A DNA stretch of 5,638 nucleotides from Legionellaceae bacterium (GTDB taxonomy: Bacteria; Pseudomonadota; Gammaproteobacteria; Legionellales; Legionellaceae): assembly GCA_947505025.1 (NCBI GenBank), contig CANNIJ010000091.1, forward strand, positions 1-5,638, read 5' to 3'. The position numbers were made by a program, and so were the translations under genes. Positions 1-5,118 of this stretch are shown one piece after another. The notes under the pieces were generated by a model that had not been told where the DNA came from, made no database searches, and was given only the letters and a program-made list of their open reading frames with translations. Numbering within the stretch: the stretch's first letter is position 1; the number at the start of each line of letters is the position of its first letter.

Positions 1-230
1 ATCAAGCGCAGTCACTGAATATTTATATGGCGCAACCTTCGGGCAAGAAACTCGACGATTTGTACCGTCAAGCTTGGGTGCGTGGTTTAAAGACAACTTA
101 TTATCTACGCAGTTTAGGCGCAACCAACGCCGAGAAATCTACCGTAACGGATGGAACACTGAATGCGGTAAAATTAGAAGAACCAAAAGCGTGCAGTATT
201 CTGGATCCTGAATGCGAAGCCTGCCAATAA
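1..230 (+). CDS. nrdA: Ribonucleoside-diphosphate reductase, class I large (alpha/R1) subunit, C-terminal end
   Basis: This is the 3' end of a gene entering from the left edge; the frame is open from base 3 to the TAA at 228-230, giving 75 visible residues. The enzyme reduces ribonucleoside diphosphates to deoxyribonucleotides in the cytosol. The visible part holds the end of the catalytic barrel, with the motif LKTTYYLRSLGA. Its paired tyrosines (codons 99-104) match the YY pair that in E. coli R1 (Y730/Y731) carries the radical from the small subunit to the active site. The tail CSILDPECEACQ carries three cysteines (codons 192-194, 213-215, 222-224); C-terminal cysteines in this family shuttle electrons from thioredoxin or glutaredoxin to the active-site disulfide. 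The gene ends 15 bases before nrdB, so the two are surely cotranscribed. An internal ATG at 27 is not the start: homology continues upstream of it (QSLNIYMAQPSGKKLDD is typical R1 sequence). Any NrdR-box control region would lie outside the window. Confidence 0.96.
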   Translation, partial: QAQSLNIYMAQPSGKKLDDLYRQAWVRGLKTTYYLRSLGATNAEKSTVTDGTLNAVKLEEPKACSILDPECEACQ

Positions 231-245
231 CAAGGAAATATAATT

Positions 246-1346
246 ATGCATACACTTGAACAACACCAAGCCCAGACTGCAAGTTTTGGCGCAACCGGGC
301 TAGAGGCTCTAGAAATGGGTGCCGACAGAATCCATGTTGACGACAAGCAAATCATCAACTGCCGAGCAGATTTAAATCAACTAGTGCCGTTTAAGTATCC
401 ATGGGCCTGGGATAAATACTTATCTGCCTGCGCCAATCACTGGATGCCCAATGAAATTAGCATGAGTGCAGATTTAGCTTTATGGAATGATCCTAATGGT
501 CTAACTGCTGATGAGCGCTTGATTGTCTTAAGGAATCTGGGGTTTTTCTCAACAGCTGATTCTCTGGTGGCCAACAATCTAGTATTAGCAGTATATCGGC
601 ACATTACTAACCCAGAATGCCGACAATACTTGTTACGTCAAGCATTTGAAGAAGCATTACATACGCATGCCTACCAATACATCATTGAAAGTTTAGGTTT
701 AGACGAGGCTGCCGTGTTTAACATGTACCGAGAGATCCCAAGTGTGGCGACTAAAGCATGCTGGGCCCTGCCATTTACACAAAGTTTAGGTGATCCGCAT
801 TTTCACACCGGTACTTTAGAAGATAACCAAAGATTACTGCGCGATTTGATCGCATTTTATGTTGTCTTTGAGGGCATTTTCTTCTACGTTGGTTTCACAC
901 AAATTTTATCCATGGGCCGACGCAACAAAATGGTTGGTACATCCGAGCAATTCCAATACATTTTGCGTGATGAATCCATGCATATGAACTTTGGGATTGA
1001 CGTGATTAATCAAATCAAGATTGAAAACCCATCACTGTGGACAGATGCATTCAAAGAAAATATCATTCAATTGATTAAAGATGGCGTGACTATGGAGCAT
1101 CAATATGCAAAAGATACAATGCCCAATGGCATTCTAGGCATGAATGCAGAGATGTTTGAAGAATATCTGCACTTCATTGCAAATCGTCGTCTGAATCAAA
1201 TAGGTCTGCCGGAACAATACCCTGGAGCAGAGAATCCATTCCCATGGATGAGTGAAATGCTGGATCTCAAAAAAGAAAAGAACTTCTTCGAGACCCGCGT
1301 GATTGAATATCAAGCTGGTGGAACTTTAAGCTGGGATGACGCTTAA
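246..1346 (+). CDS. nrdB: Ribonucleoside-diphosphate reductase, class Ia small (beta/R2) subunit
   Basis: This 366-residue ferritin-like di-iron protein generates and stores the tyrosyl radical used by NrdA. Iron ligands by alignment to E. coli R2 are D105 (STADSL), E136 and H139 (FEEALHTHAY), E209 (FEGIFFY), and E243 and H246 (RDESMH). The radical tyrosine is Y143, four residues after H139. W66 (HWMPNE) and D242 match the radical-transfer residues W48 and D237 of E. coli, and Y355 near the C-terminus is the likely Y356 equivalent. The C-terminal tail (EYQAGGTLSWDDA) would dock into NrdA. Overall wording (LGFFSTADSL, RQAFEEALHTH, EGIFFYVGF) resembles the Chlamydia trachomatis R2. That class Ic protein has Phe at the radical site and Glu at the first ligand, whereas here they are Tyr and Asp, so a conventional tyrosyl-radical di-iron enzyme is expected. 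The start is the ATG at 246, preceded by AAGGAA at 232-237 with 8-base spacing. The N-terminal ~45 residues are variable. It is in an operon with nrdA. Confidence 0.97.
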   Translation: MHTLEQHQAQTASFGATGLEALEMGADRIHVDDKQIINCRADLNQLVPFKYPWAWDKYLSACANHWMPNEISMSADLALWNDPNGLTADERLIVLRNLGFFSTADSLVANNLVLAVYRHITNPECRQYLLRQAFEEALHTHAYQYIIESLGLDEAAVFNMYREIPSVATKACWALPFTQSLGDPHFHTGTLEDNQRLLRDLIAFYVVFEGIFFYVGFTQILSMGRRNKMVGTSEQFQYILRDESMHMNFGIDVINQIKIENPSLWTDAFKENIIQLIKDGVTMEHQYAKDTMPNGILGMNAEMFEEYLHFIANRRLNQIGLPEQYPGAENPFPWMSEMLDLKKEKNFFETRVIEYQAGGTLSWDDA

Positions 1347-1355
1347 CGACGACGA

Positions 1356-2015
1356 CTATCTATATATGTATTCTTGGCTAAGGTTGCCCTCTGGTTCATT
1401 TACTAGGGAGCTATTAGCCGGGATTATATCAGTTGTTGTTTCTATATAATCCTCCTGTTGCTTTAGCATAGACTTAGTCATTGAGTATAAACAACATACT
1501 CCCAGAGTGGCCAGGCCAAACGTGAGAAAATCAGCCATAAAAAATAAAACAATACATCCGGCCGCAAGGCATGCTGTGAATAATGAGTGTTCAAGTACAG
1601 ACAAAATATTCACATAACGCTGCCGGGCAACAGCTTGATCATGTTTAGCTGAATGCTGCAAATCACTGATGGAAGCACACACTTCCACCGGAAAGGCACC
1701 AGTTAATTGCTGCATCACCAGATTTTGATGTATTCGCAAATTAATTGTATCGCTAGGATCACTCTGTAGCACTTCCCTCCACTCACTCAATGCGCGCTTA
1801 ATATTAGCACTAGCTGGTTGATTTAAACTAAGGATAAGCTTATTAAGATCCACTATTAAATTAGTCCTTGCTGTATTTATATTTCTATATAATCGACTTT
1901 CATGGTTAGTTATGAGCATATAACGCCTATAGTGGTTAATTAATACCGATTGATTGGGCACACAATATCTCATAAGATACATAAAAAATCCAATGTATTT
2001 ATCTTGTAGTTCCAC
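1356..2015 (-). CDS. Unrecognised protein with C-terminal two-helix membrane hairpin
   Basis: I do not recognise this family. The longest reading frame gives 219 residues from a GTG at 2015, only four codons after an in-frame TGA. Residues about 40-140 are polar and mostly helical in character, with no cysteine/histidine metal motif. Residues about 144-180 form two adjacent hydrophobic segments (SLFTACLAAGCIVLFFMA and FLTFGLATLGVCCLYSM) joined by a short turn at D162. This suggests a membrane hairpin with both the N-terminal domain and the acidic C-terminal tail (about 185-219) on the same side. No signal peptide is evident. The start is uncertain: GTG 2015 and M12 (1982) have weak Shine-Dalgarno sites, while M33 (ATG 1917-1919) has AGG six bases upstream and would give 187 residues. 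The stop lies 9 bases from the nrdB stop, so the genes are convergent. The sustained open frame and plausible composition support a real gene; its function is unknown. Confidence 0.7.
   Translation of the reverse strand: MELQDKYIGFFMYLMRYCVPNQSVLINHYRRYMLITNHESRLYRNINTARTNLIVDLNKLILSLNQPASANIKRALSEWREVLQSDPSDTINLRIHQNLVMQQLTGAFPVEVCASISDLQHSAKHDQAVARQRYVNILSVLEHSLFTACLAAGCIVLFFMADFLTFGLATLGVCCLYSMTKSMLKQQEDYIETTTDIIPANSSLVNEPEGNLSQEYIYR
1926..1928 (-). promoter_or_regulatory. Candidate ribosome binding site for an internal start of the 1356-2015 gene
   Basis: On the minus strand the sequence reads TATAGGCGTTATATG, placing AGG six bases before the ATG at 1917-1919 (residue 33 of the longest frame). 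This is better spaced than anything ahead of the GTG at 2015, so the true protein may begin here with MLITNHESRL. A three-base match is weak evidence by itself. Confidence 0.3.
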
Positions 2016-2067
2016 TCGCGCTTTTTTTCATCCAGCATAAACTTTTTTGTTATCGACTATAATTGAT

Positions 2068-2220
2068 TTATGTAGCAGGTAATACTATTGTTAAAATATC
2101 AATATTCATTTGAGCCGACCATGGGACTGCAATATTACCTTGCAGAGGGACCAAAACATCGTTAGTTAACCCTATTGTCAGATATGCCGGTAATAATGAA
2201 ATTAATGTGCCCAAGCACAT
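2068..2220 (-). CDS. Doubtful small ORF, hydrophobic N-terminus, 50 residues
   Basis: This is a minus-strand frame from the ATG at 2218-2220 to the TAA at 2068-2070. It begins MCLGTLISLLPAYLTIGL, a plausible single membrane segment, and continues with a mixed tail containing GNIAVPWSAQMNIDI. The frame stays open further upstream to about 2286, with TTG codons at 2233-2238 as alternative starts that would lengthen the hydrophobic stretch. It lies in the same orientation as the unrecognised membrane protein gene and ends 53 bases before its GTG. Against it: no Shine-Dalgarno sequence precedes any start, and the ATG is buried in one arm of the inverted repeat at 2201-2224. An open frame of this length can occur by chance. 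It could be a small membrane protein, a gene remnant, or nothing. Confidence 0.2.
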   Translation of the reverse strand: MCLGTLISLLPAYLTIGLTNDVLVPLQGNIAVPWSAQMNIDILTIVLPAT

Positions 2221-2224
2221 TAAT
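2201..2224. repeat. Perfect inverted repeat, 10-base arms, 4-base loop
   Basis: The left arm ATTAATGTGC (2201-2210) and the right arm GCACATTAAT (2215-2224) are exact reverse complements separated by CCAA. Neither strand has a T-run directly after the stem, so it does not look like an intrinsic terminator. The position, between two divergent genes and about 75 bases upstream of the candidate dacA -35, fits an operator for a dimeric DNA-binding protein. An RNA hairpin in the leader of a minus-strand transcript is the alternative. The structure is directly visible; its role is inferred. Confidence 0.65.
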
Positions 2225-2300
2225 AAAAAGCCCAACAATAGATGATTAGCATTTATTCGTATGTATAAGAATATATAAGCGATAGTTTATCATCGTACAC

Positions 2301-2329
2301 TTCAAAGCTTGGGGTATCTGAGATATACT
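2301..2329 (+). promoter_or_regulatory. Candidate sigma-70-type promoter of the dacA operon
   Basis: A -10 hexamer TATACT (2324-2329, five of six consensus bases) lies 17 bases after TTCAAA (2301-2306, four of six bases of the -35 consensus). Transcription would start near 2336 and leave a leader of about 27 bases before the dacA ATG. It is the best match in the gap, but the region is AT-rich and chance matches are common. Confidence 0.4.
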
Positions 2330-2352
2330 TCGCGAATCACCGCCATTTATTT

Positions 2353-2358
2353 AGAGGA
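2353..2358 (+). promoter_or_regulatory. Ribosome binding site fixing the dacA start
   Basis: AGAGGA lies four bases ahead of the ATG at 2363-2365. It favours this start over the TTG at 2309, which would extend the frame by 18 codons through the predicted promoter and would place extra residues before an otherwise normal signal peptide. Confidence 0.75.
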
Positions 2359-2362
2359 TATT

Positions 2363-3580
2363 ATGGATAATTCGTCTTTTTTTGCAACAAAATGCCTTTG
2401 CTTCGTTCTGTCTGTGGTTAGTGCTACCCTGGTCTGTGCAGAACAATTACCTGGTTCGCAGATGATGCCAGTAGCCACTACCGGCAACAATCCCGTTATT
2501 ACACCAACTGCGCCCCCAGTCAATGCAAAAGCCTATATACTGATTGACGTAGATAGCGGGAAAATTATTGCGGAAAAAAATAGCAACGTCAAAATGCCGC
2601 CGGCCAGCTTGACTAAAATGATGACGCTATACGTGATCTCTAATGCATTAAAACATGAACAAATACACCTGACAGATGAAGTTAGAATCAGCCAAGAAGC
2701 CTGGAAAATTGGCGGATCACGTATGTTTGTCAAACAAGGTGAACACGTTCCAGTAAAAGAACTACTTAAAGGGATTATTGTTGACTCAGGCAATGATGCA
2801 TGTGTTGCAATGGCGGAACATTTAGGCAGCAGCGAACTGGGTTTTACGCAACTAATGAATCATCAAGCACAACAATTAGGTATGCGTAACAGCCATTTTA
2901 CAGATAGTACTGGCTTGCCTGACCCAGACCACTACACGACGGCTACTGATCTGGCGATACTTGGTCGCGCACTCATTACTAATTTCCCAGAAGATTATGT
3001 TTGGTATAAGCAAAAATGGTTTACCTATAATGGCATTCGTCAACCTAATCGCAATCGCTTGCTGTGGCGTGACAGCCTGGTTGACGGTATCAAGACCGGC
3101 CATACGAACGATGCTGGTTTTTGTTTGGTTTCTTCTGCTAAAAGAGATAACATGCGTTTGCTGGCGGTGGTATTAAATGAGCCTAATGATACTAGCCGCG
3201 CAGACGACAGTGAGCGTTTATTAAATTATGGGTTTAGATTTTTTGAAACGCACCCATTATACCGTGCTGGTCAGTCTATTATTACTTTACCTTTATACAA
3301 AGGTAAAGTAGCAAATCTAAATATTGGCGTACTTGCAGCACAGTCCGTCACCCTGCCCAGCGGTCAATATCAACGCTTGAGCATCAAAGTACGTGCTCCC
3401 AAGCAATTGGAAGCTCCAATCACCAAAGGTCAGCCAATGGGCGAGCTGTTACTGCAATTTGATAATGAAACAGTCAACACTCTGGTTTTATATTCTCTAG
3501 AAGATGCGCCTACTGGCGGAATTTTCACCCGCATGAAGGATTCTATTCGTTTAACTTTTAAACGTTGGTTTAATGCATAA
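2363..3580 (+). CDS. dacA: D-alanyl-D-alanine carboxypeptidase (PBP5/DacA type, low-molecular-weight penicillin-binding protein)
   Basis: This 405-residue periplasmic serine peptidase removes the terminal D-alanine from peptidoglycan pentapeptides and so limits cross-linking. It has a Sec signal peptide at about residues 1-26 (positive residue K10, hydrophobic core CFVLSVVSATL, likely cleavage VCA|EQ). The S11 peptidase domain carries the three penicillin-binding motifs: SLTK at 82-85 (S82 nucleophile, K85 general base), SGN at 142-144, and KTG at 244-246. Residues about 300-385 match the beta-rich C-terminal PBP5 domain (LPLYKGKVANLNIGV onward). The last ~20 residues (FTRMKDSIRLTFKRWFNA) form a basic amphipathic helix typical of the membrane anchor in this family. 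Length is normal for PBP5/6. The start is the ATG at 2363 with AGAGGA just upstream. It is first in a likely operon with ybeD and lipB, the same order as in E. coli. dacA and dacC are hard to tell apart by sequence alone; the neighbours favour dacA. Confidence 0.95.
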   Translation: MDNSSFFATKCLCFVLSVVSATLVCAEQLPGSQMMPVATTGNNPVITPTAPPVNAKAYILIDVDSGKIIAEKNSNVKMPPASLTKMMTLYVISNALKHEQIHLTDEVRISQEAWKIGGSRMFVKQGEHVPVKELLKGIIVDSGNDACVAMAEHLGSSELGFTQLMNHQAQQLGMRNSHFTDSTGLPDPDHYTTATDLAILGRALITNFPEDYVWYKQKWFTYNGIRQPNRNRLLWRDSLVDGIKTGHTNDAGFCLVSSAKRDNMRLLAVVLNEPNDTSRADDSERLLNYGFRFFETHPLYRAGQSIITLPLYKGKVANLNIGVLAAQSVTLPSGQYQRLSIKVRAPKQLEAPITKGQPMGELLLQFDNETVNTLVLYSLEDAPTGGIFTRMKDSIRLTFKRWFNA

Positions 3581-3591
3581 CAGGTATAAAC

Positions 3592-3858
3592 ATGCAAGAA
3601 TCAACTAGCTTGATGAGTTTTCCTTGTGATTTCCCAATAAAAATCATAGGGAAGAATCATCGTGATTTTCTAGACAATGTCATGAAAATTGTGCATAAAT
3701 ACTTCCCTGAAACATCACAGGATAAAGTACGATCTCAACCAAGTAAAAACAATAAATATCTTGCTGTTAGCATCATATTGCATGTAACTGAACAAAGTAC
3801 TTTGGATGCTTTGTATGTAGAGTTAACGCAACATGCTGATATAAATATGGTGCTTTAA
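3592..3858 (+). CDS. ybeD: YbeD/DUF493 family small protein
   Basis: This 88-residue cytosolic protein matches the DUF493 (YbeD) family in length and pattern. It has an N-terminal FPCDFPIKIIGKNHRDF segment (compare FPTPFTYKVMG in E. coli YbeD), then a helix, a basic SQPSKNNKYLAVSI strand region, and the family-typical C-terminal ending YVELTQHADINMVL (E. coli YEELGKIDIVRMVL). E. coli YbeD has an ACT-like ferredoxin fold and has been suggested to have a regulatory role linked to lipoate metabolism, but its biochemical function is not established. The start ATG is preceded by AGGT (3582-3585) with six-base spacing, 11 bases after the dacA stop. Its stop codon overlaps the lipB ATG by one base (TAATG), so the two are probably translationally coupled. 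Confidence 0.9.
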   Translation: MQESTSLMSFPCDFPIKIIGKNHRDFLDNVMKIVHKYFPETSQDKVRSQPSKNNKYLAVSIILHVTEQSTLDALYVELTQHADINMVL

Positions 3859-4466
3859 TGTCGCTTTTATATATTCACAAGCTGGGGATCCAGTCGTACA
3901 GCACTGTGCTGGAAAAAATGCAGATGTTCACTAACACACGGGATGCATCTACACCTGATGAAATCTGGTTAGTAGAGCATTTTCCGGTGTATACACAAGG
4001 TGTGGCGGGTAAAGCTTGTCATATCTTAAACCATAATGAAATCCCGGTGGTGAAAGCTGATCGCGGCGGTCAAATAACTTATCATGGTCCAGGACAACTA
4101 GTAATCTATGTTATGCTAGATTTAGCGCGCAAAAATCTAGGAGTACGTAATTTGGTATCTCATTTGGAACAATGCGTAATTAAGACCCTACTACACTGGA
4201 ACATCAGCGCGCATACTAGAGCTGGGAGTCCAGGAGTATTCGTCGAGCAAGCTAAAATTGCATCTATCGGATTACGTGTAAAAAAAGGTTGTACCTATCA
4301 CGGAATTGCCTTGAATGTATCAATGGATCTAAAGCCGTTTAACGACATTAATCCATGCGGTTACGCACAACTCAAGATGACCCAGATGTGTGAGTTTTCA
4401 CCAGACATTCAGATGTCAGCGGTGAGTGATAATTTAATTTCTCACCTTTTAATGGAGCATGCTTGA
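3858..4466 (+). CDS. lipB: Octanoyl-[acyl-carrier-protein]:protein N-octanoyltransferase
   Basis: LipB moves the octanoyl group from acyl-carrier protein onto lipoyl domains (E2 subunits of 2-oxoacid dehydrogenases, GcvH). This is the first step of endogenous lipoate synthesis; LipA then inserts sulfur. The 202-residue length is usual for the family. Visible motifs are RGGQITYHGPGQLVIYVMLDL (69-89, substrate pocket; the start of this run is the family signature RGG..TYHGPGQ), K133 in the AKIASIGLRVKKG stretch, TYHGIALNV (146-154), and C167 in INPCGY. K133 and C167 match the catalytic lysine and the cysteine acyl-intermediate known for LipB. The ATG overlaps the ybeD stop by one base and the TGA overlaps the dedA ATG by one base. 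The lipA gene that often lies nearby is absent here. No internal promoter is obvious, so expression likely depends on the dacA promoter and coupling. Confidence 0.96.
   Translation: MSLLYIHKLGIQSYSTVLEKMQMFTNTRDASTPDEIWLVEHFPVYTQGVAGKACHILNHNEIPVVKADRGGQITYHGPGQLVIYVMLDLARKNLGVRNLVSHLEQCVIKTLLHWNISAHTRAGSPGVFVEQAKIASIGLRVKKGCTYHGIALNVSMDLKPFNDINPCGYAQLKMTQMCEFSPDIQMSAVSDNLISHLLMEHA
4454..4457 (+). promoter_or_regulatory. Ribosome binding site deciding the dedA start
   Basis: GGAG lies inside the last codons of lipB, eight bases ahead of the ATG at 4466-4468. It supports that ATG over the in-frame TTG one codon earlier (4463). Confidence 0.6.
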
Positions 4467-5104
4467 TGCATGGTTTTAGCACATACTTTCAACCACTAAT
4501 CGCATGGTTACACGCACATCCAGATTGGGCCTTGGCCGTTACTTTTTGCCTGTCTCTGGCTGAATCATTTGCCATTATTGGCAGCTTGATCCCCGGTTCT
4601 TTGGCCATGACCGCCATTGGCATTTTAGCCGGCTCAGGGGTTATGCGTATTGATTTAACTTTAGCTGCAGCTACATTGGGTGCCATTGCAGGTGACGGTG
4701 CCAGTTATGCTTTGGGCAATATATTCAGTGACCGTCTGGCAGATTTCTGGCCATTCAGACGTTACCCACACTGGTTAAACTACGGTAAATCATATTTTTC
4801 CAGGCACGGCGGTAAGAGTGTGTTGATTGGACGTTTTTTTGGCCCATTAAGATCGGTTATCCCTGTAATTGCAGGAATGATGCGCATGCAACGCTGGCAT
4901 TTTTTCCTGGCCAACATTCTTTCAGCTATTGGCTGGGCTTGCTTATATATATTGCCCGGGGTCTTCATTGGTGAGGCTGGTAGCGAATTACCCGGACAAT
5001 CAGCCATATTTCTATTTGTCGGGGTGTTGATTGTACTGGGTTTAATTTGGCTGGCAAGTAATTGGCTACGGCGAGCTTATCTAAGGTATAAACACAAACG
5101 CTGA
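4466..5104 (+). CDS. DedA-family (SNARE-associated/VTT) inner-membrane protein
   Basis: This 212-residue polytopic membrane protein belongs to the DedA superfamily, whose members are linked to proton-motive-force homeostasis and lipid (undecaprenyl phosphate or phospholipid) transport across the membrane. Family hallmarks are an acidic residue in the first hydrophobic stretch (E33 in SLAESFAIIGSLIPGS), the GDGASYALG motif (76-84, D77), and the GRFFGPLRSVIPVIAG motif (122-137) with R123 and R129 at positions known to be essential in E. coli YqjA/YghB. Hydrophobic segments lie at about 21-42, 46-60, 65-84, 117-138, 145-168 and 179-199, followed by a basic tail. From memory the wording (MTAIGILAGSGVMRIDL, WPFRRYP, FFGPLRS) resembles the N-terminal DedA part of Legionella LssY-type fusions, but the PAP2 and LssY_C domains are missing. 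It starts at the TGATG overlap with lipB, with GGAG upstream. No subfamily symbol can be assigned safely. Confidence 0.93.
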   Translation: MHGFSTYFQPLIAWLHAHPDWALAVTFCLSLAESFAIIGSLIPGSLAMTAIGILAGSGVMRIDLTLAAATLGAIAGDGASYALGNIFSDRLADFWPFRRYPHWLNYGKSYFSRHGGKSVLIGRFFGPLRSVIPVIAGMMRMQRWHFFLANILSAIGWACLYILPGVFIGEAGSELPGQSAIFLFVGVLIVLGLIWLASNWLRRAYLRYKHKR

Positions 5105-5118
5105 TTATGCAAGAATAT

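Larger units (their letters stand above)
2016..2362. other. Intergenic region between the divergent 1356-2015 gene and dacA
   Basis: These roughly 350 AT-rich bases separate two divergently transcribed genes, so both promoters should lie here. A dacA-side candidate promoter is at 2301-2329. For the minus-strand gene, TATAGT (minus strand, 2056-2061) is a possible -10 hexamer, but no convincing -35 sits at the right distance. The region also contains a perfect inverted repeat at 2201-2224, a weaker one with arms CTGCAA (2127-2132) and TTGCAG (2140-2145), and a doubtful minus-strand small ORF at 2068-2220. On the plus strand, only a 14-codon frame from the ATG at 2121 is seen, without a ribosome binding site. 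No tRNA-like or rho-independent terminator structure is apparent. Confidence 0.6.

Noticed and set aside
101..358. Minus-strand open frame across the nrdA/nrdB junction
   Set aside because: It overlaps two confidently identified genes and has serine/alanine/cysteine-rich shadow composition.
1356..1460. Acidic C-terminus of the unknown membrane protein as a type IV (Dot/Icm) secretion signal
   Set aside because: The glutamates are scattered and no clear E-block is present; the organism's identity is also not certain, so an effector call is not supported.
2015..2068. Idea that the small minus-strand ORF and the 1356-2015 gene are one gene broken by a frameshift
   Set aside because: Stops occur in both relevant frames between 2068 and 2015 (TAA at 2068-2070 in one, TGA just before the GTG in the other), so a single indel would not join them cleanly.
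2127..2145. Short inverted repeat CTGCAA / TTGCAG with a 7-base loop as a terminator or operator
   Set aside because: A six-base stem with no T-run and no clear placement relative to a promoter is expected by chance in this much sequence.
2121..2165. Plus-strand 14-codon ORF (MGLQYYLAEGPKHR) in the intergenic gap, a leader-peptide candidate
   Set aside because: It has no ribosome binding site, no following terminator/antiterminator pair and no obvious regulatory codon run.
2309..2362. TTG start at 2309 for an 18-residue longer DacA
   Set aside because: The extension overlaps the best promoter match, lacks a ribosome binding site and puts a non-signal-like stretch ahead of a good signal peptide; the ATG at 2363 has AGAGGA directly upstream.
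2533..3176. Open frames on both strands inside dacA
   Set aside because: They are shadows of the well-supported dacA frame, with no ribosome binding sites and no recognisable product.
4489..5007. Minus-strand open frames inside dedA
   Set aside because: They lie opposite clear DedA coding sequence and give low-complexity, non-protein-like translations.
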